This document shows positions 1 to 8,400 of a stretch of DNA of 64,000 nucleotides, in pieces (the first letter of the stretch is position 1; every line of letters begins with the position of its first letter). The stretch spans positions 620,001 to 684,000 of the forward strand of contig NZ_JAGIOI010000001.1 of the NCBI RefSeq assembly GCF_017876675.1, given 5' to 3'. The translations under genes and the position numbers were made by a program. The notes under the pieces were generated by a model, which was not told where the DNA came from, did not search any database, and saw nothing but the letters and a program-made list of their open reading frames with translations. Origin of the DNA: Arthrobacter stackebrandtii. Its GTDB lineage: Bacteria; Actinomycetota; Actinomycetes; Actinomycetales; Micrococcaceae.

Positions 1-588
1 GACGCCCTGCACGCCGCCGCGGTCTCCGGCCGCCTGCCGCTGGAGGTGCTGCGGCGCGCCGCCGCCCGGGTGCAGGCCCTCGCCGAGTGGTCTGCCGGCC
101 CCGTGTCCGCTGATGCTGCGGAGGAAAAGTTCGACGGCGCGGGCTGGGTTTCGGTGGCTGCCCGCGCCGCCCGCATTGACTCGCTTGGTGCGCGCCCTGT
201 GCTCTCCGGGGCAGGACGCGTCACCCTGGTGGATGCCCGCGCCGAGCCCAACATGGCGGCCGGTCCCACCGCGAACTTCCTTGCCACCGCACTGGGGCGC
301 TACGCCGTAACGGAGGTGGCTGCGGCCGAGATCTCCGGCGTCGAGCTCGAGGTCGCCCTCATGCAGTCTGCCGGCGTCGGCGAGTCCGTGGTGCTGGTCC
401 TTGTTGATTCACTGGGCTCGGCCGGGCAGCAGGAAACCATGGAAATGGTGTTCAGCACCGTGCCCCAGGCCGTCTGCGTCAACGCGGGGCTGGCACCGAG
501 GCAATCCACCCCGTACTCCGCCATCCACACGCACGGCTTCAGCCGGGTCACGGCCGAAGCCGTGGTGAGGATCCTCGAAACCCCCTGA
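1..588 (+). CDS. nagZ: Beta-N-acetylhexosaminidase (GH3, NagZ-like), C-terminal part, cut by window start
   Basis: The frame is open from the first base and ends at TGA 586-588, giving 195 residues of a longer protein. The opening residues resemble the end of a GH3 barrel, and the rest resembles the second alpha/beta domain of two-domain NagZ enzymes such as Bacillus YbbD. The catalytic barrel lies upstream of the window, so active-site residues cannot be checked. NagZ removes N-acetylglucosamine from muropeptides and gives MurNAc compounds. The next gene is murQ on the same strand, which supports a MurNAc-recycling role. The assignment rests partly on this context. Confidence 0.68.
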   Translation, partial: DALHAAAVSGRLPLEVLRRAAARVQALAEWSAGPVSADAAEEKFDGAGWVSVAARAARIDSLGARPVLSGAGRVTLVDARAEPNMAAGPTANFLATALGRYAVTEVAAAEISGVELEVALMQSAGVGESVVLVLVDSLGSAGQQETMEMVFSTVPQAVCVNAGLAPRQSTPYSAIHTHGFSRVTAEAVVRILETP

Positions 589-747
589 CGCCGGGATGAG
601 CAATAAATGGCGCCTCTTCTTCGTTGAGGGGCGTCGTTATCCCACACCTCAACGGCAGAAAGGGGGATGATGGTGTGGGAGAGAATGTTGCAAGGCACGT
701 ACCACCACAAACTCGCACCCAGAAGCTGCAAAGGAAACCCCGCCACC
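589..747 (+). other. Leader between nagZ and murQ
   Basis: This 159-base gap holds an imperfect hairpin at about 608-635 (GCCTC pairing with GAGGGGC) soon after the nagZ stop, which could attenuate transcription. AAAGGAAA at about 730-737 is the likely ribosome binding site for the murQ GTG start. No clear promoter was identified. Confidence 0.3.
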
Positions 748-1707
748 GTGAGCACCCCCGAGACCACTGTTGACGCCGTCCGCACCCAGATCGGCGCCCT
801 CGTCACCGAGGCTTCCAACCCCAACTACCCGGACCTGGCCGCCCTGTCCACACAGGAACTGGTCACGGCCATGAACGGCGAGGACGCCCTCGTCCCTGCC
901 GCAATCGCCGGGGCGCAGCACACCATTGCGGCCATCATCGACGAGATCGCCGCCCGCATGTCCCGCGGCGGCCGCCTCATCTACGTCGGCGCCGGCACCC
1001 CGGGCCGCATGGGCATCCTGGACGCCAGCGAATGCCCGCCCACGTTCGGCACCGACCCTTCCCTGGTGGTGGGCGTCATTGCCGGCGGGCAGGCGGCCGT
1101 TGACCAGGCCGTGGAGAACGCCGAGGACTCCGAGGAGGCCGGCGCCGCCGACATGGCCGCACTGGCCATCGGCCCCAACGACTCCGTGGTGGGCATTGCA
1201 GCCTCCGGCCGCACCCCCTACGTGATCGCCGCCGTCAAGGCCGCCCGGGCCGCCGGCGCCTACGCCGTGGGCTTTGCCTGCAACAACAACTCTCCCCTGG
1301 GCGCCGCCGCCGACACCGCCCTGGAAATTGAGCTGGGTCCCGAATTCCTCTCCGGCTCCACGCGGCTGAAGTCCGGCACCTGCCAAAAACTGGTCCTAAA
1401 CATGATCAGCACCATCACCATGGTCCGGCTCGGCAAGACCTACAAGAACGTCATGGTTGACCTGCGTGCCACCAACGCCAAGCTCCACGCCCGCAGCGAG
1501 CGCACCCTCATGCGCGTCACGGGCGCCGACGCCGCCACGGCGAAGGCCGCCCTCACCGCCGCCGGCGGCCACGTCAAATCCGCCATCCTGTCGATCCTGA
1601 CCGGCCTGGACGCCGCAGCGGCCGCCGAGCTGCTTGAGCAAAACGGCGGCTTCCTGCAGGCCGCGATCGACGCCGGATCCCCTGGCACCGCAGGCGGAAA
1701 CAGCTAG
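748..1707 (+). CDS. murQ: N-acetylmuramic acid 6-phosphate etherase
   Basis: MurQ cleaves the lactyl ether of MurNAc-6-phosphate to give GlcNAc-6-phosphate and D-lactate in the cytoplasm. The SIS-domain signature of the family is clear: GRLIYVGAGTPGRMGILDAS followed by ECPPTFG, which carries the catalytic glutamate. The GTG start at 748 was chosen because AAAGGAAA precedes it by about ten bases and the family's N-terminus begins there. The frame is open further upstream but codes for unrelated residues. The 319-residue product is slightly longer than E. coli MurQ. It sits between nagZ-like and serine-hydrolase genes, as in the Bacillus ybb operon. Confidence 0.96.
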   Translation: MSTPETTVDAVRTQIGALVTEASNPNYPDLAALSTQELVTAMNGEDALVPAAIAGAQHTIAAIIDEIAARMSRGGRLIYVGAGTPGRMGILDASECPPTFGTDPSLVVGVIAGGQAAVDQAVENAEDSEEAGAADMAALAIGPNDSVVGIAASGRTPYVIAAVKAARAAGAYAVGFACNNNSPLGAAADTALEIELGPEFLSGSTRLKSGTCQKLVLNMISTITMVRLGKTYKNVMVDLRATNAKLHARSERTLMRVTGADAATAKAALTAAGGHVKSAILSILTGLDAAAAAELLEQNGGFLQAAIDAGSPGTAGGNS

Positions 1708-1774
1708 CCCCTCCCACCCCACCAACAGACAAGACCAAATCCCACTCCATCAAGCACGACGGCGGTTCCCACCC

Positions 1775-2908
1775 ATGAGCGCACACGAACCCTTCCCCAC
1801 TGGCCCCCTCGCCACGGCACAGGACCCTTCACGCATCAGGCCCGAACTCCAGCGCCTGCTCGACCACGGCGTCAGGGCGGGTGTGGCACCGTCGGTGAGC
1901 TGCGCCGTCGTGCTGGGCGGGGAAGACCTTCCGGTGCTGACGGCCGGCAGGGCCGGGGTGGACACGTACTTCGACCTGGCCTCGGTCACCAAGCTGTTCA
2001 CCACGGTGACGGCGCTGGCCCTGGTGGGCGACCGCCGGCTGGAGCTGGACGCGCCCGTGGGACGGCACCTGCGCGAGTATGCGGGCGGCGAGAAGGCGAA
2101 GGTGACGCTGCGGCACCTGCTGACGCACACGTCGGGGCTGCCGTCGGAGTGGCGGGGCTGGTGGACGGCGCTCTCGGAGGGGCGCGGCTTCAACCGGACG
2201 GAGCTCATGGCTGACCTGCTGGCCACGGAGCTGGAGGCAGCGCCGGGCACCCGCTTTGAATACTCCTGTGCGGGTTTCAACACGGTCATGGCGCTGGCCG
2301 AGAAGGTCACGCGGACGCCGTGGGAGCTGCTGGTGCGCGAGCGGGTGCTGTACCAGCTGCCCACATACGGGCTGACCGGGTCCCCGCGCGTTGAGCACTG
2401 TGCGCCGACGGAATTCCAGCCGGAGCTGGGGCGCGGGCTGGTCCGCGGGGTGGTGCACGACGAGGCGGCATGGTCGCTGGGCGGGCTGAGCGGGAACGCC
2501 GGCATGTTTGCCACGGCCGACGGGCTGCGCGTGTTCGGCTCGGCCCTGCTGCACGGCATGCCCGGCATCCTCACCCCCGAGATCGCCAACGAGATGTGGC
2601 GCAGCCAGCTGCCGGAGGTGCTCGGCCCCCACTTCAACCCCGACGACCCCGGGTTCGGCCACGGGCTGGGGCTGCGCATCAACCAGCAGCCGTGGATGGG
2701 CGACGGCGCCATGCACGCCCGCGGCCACGGCGGATTCACGGGCACGTCCCTGCTGATGGACAAGACCAACGGCACCGTCGTGGCGCTGCTCAGCAACCGG
2801 GTCAGCCCCAGCCGGGACGGGGATGACGCAACGGGCCTGCGCAAGGCGGTGTCCGACGTCGTCCGGGCGAAGGCGGCGCTGCTGGCCCCCTCGCGGGCAC
2901 GCACATGA
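1775..2908 (+). CDS. Serine hydrolase of the beta-lactamase/AmiE-like family
   Basis: The 377-residue protein belongs to the class C beta-lactamase/penicillin-binding fold. The SxxK nucleophile motif is ASVTKL, LRHLLTHTSGLPSEW is the usual conserved helix, and YSCAGFN stands at the YxN position with Cys in place of the usual middle residue. HARGHGG is the likely KTG-equivalent region. No signal peptide is visible, so it may act in the cytoplasm. In Bacillus, AmiE (YbbE) in the matching operon position removes peptides from MurNAc, and the same role is inferred here. The ATG at 1775 lies 67 bases after murQ. Confidence 0.85.
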   Translation: MSAHEPFPTGPLATAQDPSRIRPELQRLLDHGVRAGVAPSVSCAVVLGGEDLPVLTAGRAGVDTYFDLASVTKLFTTVTALALVGDRRLELDAPVGRHLREYAGGEKAKVTLRHLLTHTSGLPSEWRGWWTALSEGRGFNRTELMADLLATELEAAPGTRFEYSCAGFNTVMALAEKVTRTPWELLVRERVLYQLPTYGLTGSPRVEHCAPTEFQPELGRGLVRGVVHDEAAWSLGGLSGNAGMFATADGLRVFGSALLHGMPGILTPEIANEMWRSQLPEVLGPHFNPDDPGFGHGLGLRINQQPWMGDGAMHARGHGGFTGTSLLMDKTNGTVVALLSNRVSPSRDGDDATGLRKAVSDVVRAKAALLAPSRART

Positions 2909-2957
2909 ACACCGGCGCAGCCGCGCAGCACAAGACAACAGTGATTCGAAAGGCCCC

Positions 2958-4310
2958 ATGAGCACTCCCCTTGCAGTTTTGACCGGCGACCGCGTGGTCC
3001 AGGAGCTGCCATGGAAGTGGCGCGTGCAGGGGAGCATTTTCCTCATCGGCGGGCTCGGCTTCATGTTTGACGCCTGGGATGTGACGCTGAACGGATTCCT
3101 GATCCCGCTGCTCTCGAAGGAGTGGGGGCTGAGTCCCGGGCAGGCGGCATGGATCGGCACGGCAAACCTGATCGGCATGGCCGTGGGCGCGTTTGCATGG
3201 GGGTCGATCGCGGACATCATCGGGCGCAAGAAGGCGTTCACGCTGACCCTGCTGATCTTCTCAATCTTCACCGTGCTGGGCGCCGTCTCCAACGAAATTG
3301 TGCTGTTCTGCGTGTTCCGTTTTATGGCCGGGTTTGGGCTGGGCGGCTGCATCCCCGTGGACTATGCGCTGGTGGGCGAGTTCACCCCGCGCAAGCACCG
3401 GGGCCGGGTGCTGACGGCGATGGATGCTTGGTGGCCCATCGGGGCTTCCCTGTGCGGGGTGGTTTCCGCCGTGCTCATGGCGTCGTTTGGGAACTGGCGC
3501 TACCTCATGCTGGTCATGGTGCTGCCGGCACTGCTGGTGTTCTGGGTGCGGGTGGGCGTGCCCGAGTCTCCGCTGTACCTGGTGCGGGCCGGACGCCCGG
3601 CCGAGGCGAAGGCCGTGATTGAACGGCTCGTGGAGCGGACCGGAGCCGTGGTGGGGCCGTGGGTGCTGCCGGATCCGGCCACCGCACCGAAGCTGTCGCT
3701 GGGGCGCGTGGGCGAGCAGCTCGCCGGGCTCTGGCGCTTCAACTGGCGCATCACCGGGGTGGCGTGGTCGCTGTTCCTGTCGATCCTGCTCGTGTACTAC
3801 GGTGCGCTGACGTGGATGCCGTCCATCCTGGTGGCCACCGGCTACGCCGAAAACAAGGCGTTCATGGCCACCGCATCCATGACGGGCATTGGCTTTCTGG
3901 GCGTTGTGGCTGCCGCGCTCCTGGTGGAACGGGTGGGGCGGAAGTGGATACTTGCCGTCACCGGTCCGTTCGCCGCATTGTCCTTGGTCATTTTTGCGCT
4001 GGTCCTCGACGCCCCGGTGGCCGCCCAGATCTGGCTGCTGGTGTTTGGTTTCGTCATCCAGGTGGCCATCCCCGTGCTGTACACGTACGTCTCGGAGCTG
4101 TACCCCACCGAGCTGCGGGCCACCGGGTTCGGCTGGGCCTCCACCATTTCCCGCGTGGGCGCCGGGCTCGTGCCGCTGATTTTCGGTTCCATCCTGTGGC
4201 CGGTGCTCGGACTGCCGCTGACTTTCGCCATCACGGGCGGGCTGGTGCTGCTGGCCGTGATCTGGATGGCTGTTTCGGCCCCCGAGACCACGGGCGCGGC
4301 GCTCGAGTGA
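2958..4310 (+). CDS. MFS transporter, probable MurNAc or muropeptide uptake
   Basis: The 450-residue protein has about twelve hydrophobic segments. The MFS motif-A-like GSIADIIGRKK follows TM2, and LYPTELRATGFG is in the second half. The sequence type resembles the sugar/aromatic-acid SV2-like branch of the family. The start at 2958 follows GAAAGG at a good distance, 49 bases after the hydrolase gene. In Bacillus a PTS permease (MurP) occupies this operon role. Here a proton-coupled carrier seems to replace it, which would leave the phosphorylation needed by MurQ to a kinase outside the window. The substrate is inferred only from neighbours. Confidence 0.85.
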   Translation: MSTPLAVLTGDRVVQELPWKWRVQGSIFLIGGLGFMFDAWDVTLNGFLIPLLSKEWGLSPGQAAWIGTANLIGMAVGAFAWGSIADIIGRKKAFTLTLLIFSIFTVLGAVSNEIVLFCVFRFMAGFGLGGCIPVDYALVGEFTPRKHRGRVLTAMDAWWPIGASLCGVVSAVLMASFGNWRYLMLVMVLPALLVFWVRVGVPESPLYLVRAGRPAEAKAVIERLVERTGAVVGPWVLPDPATAPKLSLGRVGEQLAGLWRFNWRITGVAWSLFLSILLVYYGALTWMPSILVATGYAENKAFMATASMTGIGFLGVVAAALLVERVGRKWILAVTGPFAALSLVIFALVLDAPVAAQIWLLVFGFVIQVAIPVLYTYVSELYPTELRATGFGWASTISRVGAGLVPLIFGSILWPVLGLPLTFAITGGLVLLAVIWMAVSAPETTGAALE

Positions 4311-4433
4311 CAGTGGTAGGGTTCCGGCAGCCAGGTACCGACAGCCGGAGTCCGGCAGTGGGCTGGGCTTGCCTTCCGCGCAATCCGGCAGCCACCCGGT
4401 AGCCTGTTGCCTGAACCGATTTCCACCCCACGT

Positions 4434-4439
4434 TAGGAT
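4434..4439 (+). promoter_or_regulatory. Possible -10 box of a leaderless transcript
   Basis: TAGGAT fits the actinobacterial TANNNT -10 pattern and lies six bases before the ATG at 4445, so transcription could start at the start codon. No convincing -35 box is seen at the proper distance. Confidence 0.3.
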
Positions 4440-4444
4440 CACCC

Positions 4445-4747
4445 ATGAGCGCCCTCCTCCCCACCGCCTTCGCCACCGCCGGACTTCTGGGCGGATACCA
4501 GACCGCCCGCGCCACGAAAAACCGCCAGCTCGGCGGGGCAGTCTTGGCTGCGGCGGGCGCGGCAGCCTTCATCGGCTGGAAGAAGAGTGCAGGAACGGGC
4601 ACCGCACTCGCGCTGACCGGCACCTACATCGCCGCGTTCGGCGCCTCTCACCCGCTCGCCAAGAAGATGGGCTCCTGGCCCGCCGTCTACAGCGTCACCG
4701 CCGGCACGGCCCTGGCCTCCCTGGTGTTTGGCCGCGCCCGGAAGTAG
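4445..4747 (+). CDS. Small conserved membrane protein, function unknown
   Basis: This 100-residue protein has about three hydrophobic segments separated by short basic loops (RATKNRQ, WKKS, LAKKMG) and ends in RARK. No catalytic motif is visible. The start codon has no obvious ribosome binding site, but a -10-like TAGGAT lies just upstream, which is compatible with leaderless translation. It is separate from the MFS gene upstream and the DedA gene downstream on the same strand. Amino-acid composition and codon use are host-like. No function is proposed. Confidence 0.7.
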   Translation: MSALLPTAFATAGLLGGYQTARATKNRQLGGAVLAAAGAAAFIGWKKSAGTGTALALTGTYIAAFGASHPLAKKMGSWPAVYSVTAGTALASLVFGRARK

Positions 4748-4830
4748 CCTGCTCCGGCCCCCTGGGCCAGCCACCGTAGACTTGTCCGGGCATGCCGCGA
4801 GCATGACGCAATCCATTTCTAAGGGGACCC

Positions 4831-5454
4831 ATGGATCTCGCCTCTGACACCACCGGCTTTCTGGGAAGCATTTGGGTTTACCTCTTCGCCGGCGGCTTCG
4901 TCGTGCTTTCGGCACTGATTCCGCCCATCCCCAGCACCACGGTCTTCGTCGCCTTGGGCGCAATAGCAGGACTCGAAGGCGGACCCCGCGCCATCCCGCT
5001 CGTGTTGGCCATGATGGCCGGCGGCATGCTCGGGGACCTGCTGAGCTATTGGGCGGTGAAGCTGTTCGGCCACACAAAGTGGGGATCGACGGCAGGGCCG
5101 CGGCGCAGCCGTGCCGTTGCTGCCGCCACCAAGCGGCTGCGCCGGCACCCGTACATGTTCACCATGACGTCCCGGTTCATTCCGCTGGGGCGGCTCTCGT
5201 CCAACATTGCGGCCACGGTGGCAGGTTACACCTTGAAGGCGTTCATTATCTTTTCCCTGGTGGCTTCCGCCATCTGGTCCGTCTACGCGGTCGGGATCGG
5301 CGTGCTGACCCAGTTTTGGCCGGGCATCTCCACGGAACTGGCCGTTGTCATCGCCATCGTCTCATCGCTGATCCTGGGCTGGCTCGTGGGCAAGGTTTCC
5401 GCATGGTTCCTGGACCGCAAAACGGCGAAGGCGACCCGCCTGGCCGAAGGCTGA
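4831..5454 (+). CDS. DedA/VTT-domain membrane protein
   Basis: The 207-residue protein carries the DedA (SNARE-associated, VTT) pattern. A re-entrant-like hydrophobic segment contains PPIPSTTVFVALGAIAG, followed by GGMLGDLLSYWAVKLFG. The conserved second half reads TMTSRFIPLGRLSSNIAATVAGY, with the family's R-x-IP-x-x-R arrangement. DedA proteins support membrane homeostasis and lipid-carrier translocation, including undecaprenyl phosphate in some bacteria. A strong AAGGGGA ribosome binding site precedes the ATG. It converges with purN; only about 100 bases separate the two stops. Confidence 0.88.
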   Translation: MDLASDTTGFLGSIWVYLFAGGFVVLSALIPPIPSTTVFVALGAIAGLEGGPRAIPLVLAMMAGGMLGDLLSYWAVKLFGHTKWGSTAGPRRSRAVAAATKRLRRHPYMFTMTSRFIPLGRLSSNIAATVAGYTLKAFIIFSLVASAIWSVYAVGIGVLTQFWPGISTELAVVIAIVSSLILGWLVGKVSAWFLDRKTAKATRLAEG

Positions 5455-5555
5455 ACCGACTACCTGTCACATCCTTGACGCACTTGTTGCACGAAAATGG
5501 CGCGGGCAAGCGCATTCCACTGCATCAGCCGCGTCACAGATCGAGATGCTGGGGA

Positions 5556-6119
5556 TTAGGCGCGGGCCAGGTCTCCGAGAACCTGGATGAGCAGTTCCCG
5601 CTCGGCCACCTTGATGCGCTCGTGCAGCGTCTCCTCGGTGTCCTCCGGCAGCACGGTGACGGGAGTCTGGGCGATGATCGGCCCCGTGTCCACGCCGGCG
5701 TCGGCAAAATGCACGGTACAGCCAGTGACCTTGACGCCGTAGGCGATGGCGTCGCGGACACCGTGGGCCCCGGGGAAGGACGGCAGCAGCGCCGGGTGGG
5801 TGTTGACGTATCGGCCTTCGAAGGCATTGATGAAGCTCGGTGCAACGATCCGCATGAAGCCGCTGGAGACCACGTAGTCCGGCTTGTACGCGGCGACCGC
5901 TTCCAAAAGTGCGGCGTCCCAGTCGGCGCGCGCGGCGTAGTCTTTGAAGTTCACCACAAAGGTTTCCAGGCCGGCGGCGGCGGAGCGCTCCACGCCGAAC
6001 GTGTCCGGCCGGTCGGCGCCGACGGCGGCGATCTCCAGGGGCAGGCTGCCGTCGGCGACGGCGTCGATCACGGCTTGGAGATTTGAACCGGTTCCGGAAA
6101 CTAAGACAACTATGCGCAT
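5556..6119 (-). CDS. purN: Phosphoribosylglycinamide formyltransferase
   Basis: PurN transfers a formyl group from 10-formyl-tetrahydrofolate to GAR in purine synthesis. The 187 residues show the N-terminal VLVSGTGSNLQA phosphate loop, the folate-site stretch SSGFMRIVAPSF, the catalytic NTHPALLPSFPGAHG containing Asn and His, and HFADAGVDTGPII with the catalytic Asp. Length is normal for the family. The gene lies 33 bases downstream of perM, the same order as Rv0955-Rv0956 in Mycobacterium. purH, which commonly follows, is absent: the next gene is DedA on the opposite strand. Confidence 0.97.
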   Translation of the reverse strand: MRIVVLVSGTGSNLQAVIDAVADGSLPLEIAAVGADRPDTFGVERSAAAGLETFVVNFKDYAARADWDAALLEAVAAYKPDYVVSSGFMRIVAPSFINAFEGRYVNTHPALLPSFPGAHGVRDAIAYGVKVTGCTVHFADAGVDTGPIIAQTPVTVLPEDTEETLHERIKVAERELLIQVLGDLARA

Positions 6120-6152
6120 GGGTCCAATTTTAGGGGCAAGGGCGGCCAGGCC

Positions 6153-7475
6153 CTATTCGGCGGGCTGCTTGCGCGGAGCCAGGGACGGTTGCGCCCTGCG
6201 CTCACCCTCCAGCCATGGCCCCACGAGGGAACCCACCAAGACGCCGGCCGCAACCTCCGCGCCCAGCCACAGCGAGGCGGTGAACGGGTCGGGGCCCACT
6301 TGGTTGAGGCGTCCGATGCCGATGGAGCCCTGCGACAGGAAGAACGGGAGCCAGGCCAGTGCGGCGGTGAAGGCACCGATCACGGCGCCCAGGAAAATGG
6401 TGGATGCCGGGAGGGAGAGCCACCGGACCCGGATCTTGAGTGAGAGCCACTCGTCAAAGTGGTTTTCTCCGGCGCGGACAAACCACCAGCCGGCCAGCAT
6501 CCCCGCAACCACGGGAATCAGCAGTGCGGCGAAGCCCCACGTCAGCGTCCCGGTGGGGAGGGCAGCCAGCAGCGGGATGGGCGGGACGGGGGCTACCGCA
6601 GTGCCCAGCGGTGACACCGCCGACCCGTCACCCAGTGCGAAGCCGTCGCCGGTGGCCCATGCAAGGGTCCAGATGGCCAGGTTTGGCATGTAGGAGATTT
6701 CAGCCAGTGTCAGGCCCGCTCCACCGACCACACCCGCCTTCAATCCCTGGTAGACGGAGGCGATGTCGTTCCATCGGGCAATAATGTCCCCCGCAAGCAG
6801 GAGTGCAGAGAGTGACAGGGCCGCCATGAAGGCAACGAAGGCGGACCGGAAAACTGCCCACGCGTAGGAACCGGCCCACCGCTGGTCCTGGGTGGTCTTG
6901 TCGATCCAGTCGGCGGCGCTGATGCCCACGAGCCGGCTCCAGGAACCGGCTTCAAGGCGTGCACCAATGATCAGTCCCGAGACCGCGGGGATCAGCGGCA
7001 TGAGCGTGCTGGCAATCAGCGGAGCATTGACGGCCGGATCGCTGCAGATAAAGGCGGTGGCCAACCCGGCTGCGGCGTATATGGCCGCGGCACTGGAGAG
7101 CGGCTGCCACAGCTGGTCCGTGTACGACGCCCGTGCCAGCCGCCGCCCGGCACGCCAGGAAAGGAAGAAGGGGACAAGGAACAGTCCCATCGGCATCAGG
7201 TTGAAGACGCCGGATTCCACCGTGGCCGAGATTGGGCCCGGTGCTGCGGTCAATTTCAGCGGGACGCCGTGCCCCACCAGCCAGACCTGCCCGGCCAGCC
7301 GTGCGATGACGGAGGCGTCTTTTTCGGCAAAACCGCCAGCCAGCCACGTGGCCGCAAGCGGAATGGCAACCACCAAGGCGGAGATGATGAACATTTGGGC
7401 AGCCTCAAAGGCCCCCTGCAGCCAGAGCGGCATGGGAATTCCTTCGCGTTGGCGCTTGTCCGCTGTGCTGTTCAT
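6153..7475 (-). CDS. perM: DUF6350 integral membrane protein, PerM-like
   Basis: The start at 7475 was chosen because GGAAG precedes it closely. This gives 440 residues with roughly ten hydrophobic segments and short charged loops. The position immediately upstream of purN matches perM (Rv0955) of mycobacteria, where the protein supports cell division and persistence. The family name rests on that synteny plus the overall membrane architecture, because no short diagnostic motif is visible. An in-frame ATG at 7493 is an alternative start. The csp terminator hairpin lies upstream, so perM-purN must have its own promoter in about 150 bases. Confidence 0.75.
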   Translation of the reverse strand: MNSTADKRQREGIPMPLWLQGAFEAAQMFIISALVVAIPLAATWLAGGFAEKDASVIARLAGQVWLVGHGVPLKLTAAPGPISATVESGVFNLMPMGLFLVPFFLSWRAGRRLARASYTDQLWQPLSSAAAIYAAAGLATAFICSDPAVNAPLIASTLMPLIPAVSGLIIGARLEAGSWSRLVGISAADWIDKTTQDQRWAGSYAWAVFRSAFVAFMAALSLSALLLAGDIIARWNDIASVYQGLKAGVVGGAGLTLAEISYMPNLAIWTLAWATGDGFALGDGSAVSPLGTAVAPVPPIPLLAALPTGTLTWGFAALLIPVVAGMLAGWWFVRAGENHFDEWLSLKIRVRWLSLPASTIFLGAVIGAFTAALAWLPFFLSQGSIGIGRLNQVGPDPFTASLWLGAEVAAGVLVGSLVGPWLEGERRAQPSLAPRKQPAE

Positions 7476-7624
7476 CGTCTTCCATGGTGCCATACCGCGG
7501 CGCCAACGGTGCACAGCCCGGCGGTGGACATGGCCACATGTTCGGCGGCGGCCGAACTGCGGCCCCGCAACGCCGCGACCAGCCTGGTCTTCCGCTCCAG
7601 GCAGGCGCAGTCCGCCCTTAAGCA

Positions 7625-7659
7625 CAAATAGGGCCCGGGATAAACCCGGACCCTATTTG
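7625..7659. terminator. Strong hairpin between csp and perM
   Basis: The arms 7625-7639 and 7645-7659 (CAAATAGGGCCCGGG and its partner) pair over 15 bases with one mismatch around a five-base loop. It lies downstream of the cold-shock gene on the minus strand and is the likely end of that transcript. There is no long T-run. Confidence 0.65.
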
Positions 7660-7674
7660 TTCAAGCCCTAAAGG

Positions 7675-7710
7675 CTAAAGAAAATACGGTTGCCCGCACA
7701 GTTTCTTTAG
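7675..7710. repeat. Inverted repeat directly after the csp stop
   Basis: CTAAAGAAA at 7675-7683 and TTTCTTTAG at 7702-7710 are perfect complements separated by 18 bases. It lies between the csp stop and the terminator hairpin, so it may protect the mRNA 3' end or assist termination. Confidence 0.45.
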
Positions 7711-7712
7711 AA

Positions 7713-7916
7713 TTAGATGGCCTGGATGTTGACTGCCTGAGGACCCTTGGGACCCTGCTCGACGTCAAAGGAAACCTTCTGGTTCTCTTCGAGGGAGCGG
7801 TAGCCCGAGGAGTTGATTGCGGAGTAGTGTGCGAACACGTCCTGGGACTGGTCATCGGGGGAGATGAAGCCGAAGCCCTTTTCAGCGTTGAACCACTTGA
7901 CGGTACCTGTTGCCAT
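7713..7916 (-). CDS. cspA: Cold-shock protein, CspA family
   Basis: The 67-residue product is a complete single cold-shock domain. It opens with ATGTVKWFN, has RNP1 as KGFGFI, has RNP2-like VFAHY, and ends with KGPQAVNI. These proteins bind single-stranded nucleic acid and melt RNA structure. The ATG at 7916 follows AGAAGGA. The frame extends upstream only through leader sequence. A -10-like TATACT at 8066-8071 would give a leader of about 140 bases with hairpins, as in other cold-shock mRNAs, which suggests post-transcriptional control. Confidence 0.97.
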   Translation of the reverse strand: MATGTVKWFNAEKGFGFISPDDQSQDVFAHYSAINSSGYRSLEENQKVSFDVEQGPKGPQAVNIQAI

Positions 7917-7949
7917 TATTTCTATTTCCTTCTGAAGTTGGAGATTCCG

Positions 7950-7962
7950 CCCGACCTTCGGG
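7950..7962 (-). promoter_or_regulatory. Small hairpin in the csp leader
   Basis: CCCGA and TCGGG pair around a three-base loop, about 35 bases before the csp start codon. It may form part of a structured cold-shock leader. Confidence 0.3.
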
Positions 7963-7998
7963 CCTCCGTGTTTACGGTGTAAGTCCGCTTCTCCAGAA

Positions 7999-8030
7999 AA
8001 GCGACGTCTCCCCAAGGGGCGGCGTCGCTT
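7999..8030 (-). promoter_or_regulatory. Stable hairpin in the csp leader
   Basis: AAGCGACG at 7999-8006 pairs perfectly with CGTCGCTT at 8023-8030, and CCCC/GGGG inside the loop can extend the stem. It lies about 80 bases before the csp start and inside the inferred leader. Confidence 0.45.
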
Positions 8031-8065
8031 CAACTACAAAAAACGCAACACTACAACTGCGTCTA

Positions 8066-8071
8066 AGTATA
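8066..8071 (-). promoter_or_regulatory. Possible -10 box for csp
   Basis: On the minus strand the hexamer reads TATACT, a close match to the housekeeping -10 consensus. The -35 region is poor. Placement implies a leader of about 140 bases. Confidence 0.4.
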
Positions 8072-8400
8072 CATGGGGATATCCCTTACGCCACTTATTC
8101 TTGAGATGTGCGTCACGTTTCTATAACGACTCCGCGCTTTCCCGTCAAACGCCCCCTACATTCCGCGGATCCTGCGCCACTGCGTGCGCAATGACACGCA
8201 ATGTTTCACTTTTGTTCACCGGGCGCGTTGCCTTGATTGACGCCATGCCCGACGCCGGACGCCTCCTTCCAGCCATCCCTCCCCTACCAGTTTGGCCCCG
8301 GAAGGCTGACGTATAGTTGGGGAGACTGTGCCGCGAACCGTTTCGCGGCGCCCCCGGACGCATTTTCACCCGGGATCGGGCCACAACATGGAGGGGCAAA

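Larger units (their letters stand above)
7917..8400. other. Divergent intergenic region between csp and a secreted protein
   Basis: The left part is the csp leader. The right part holds a copy of the dispersed CGACGCCGGAC motif (8250-8260) and a -10-like TATAGT at 8312-8317 on the plus strand that may serve the gene at 8401. GGAGGGG just before 8401 is its ribosome binding site. No coding sequence is evident. Confidence 0.4.

Noticed and set aside
2823-2957. N-terminal extension of the MFS transporter
   Set aside because: The extension lies in another frame of the hydrolase gene, and the ATG at 2958 has a good ribosome binding site.
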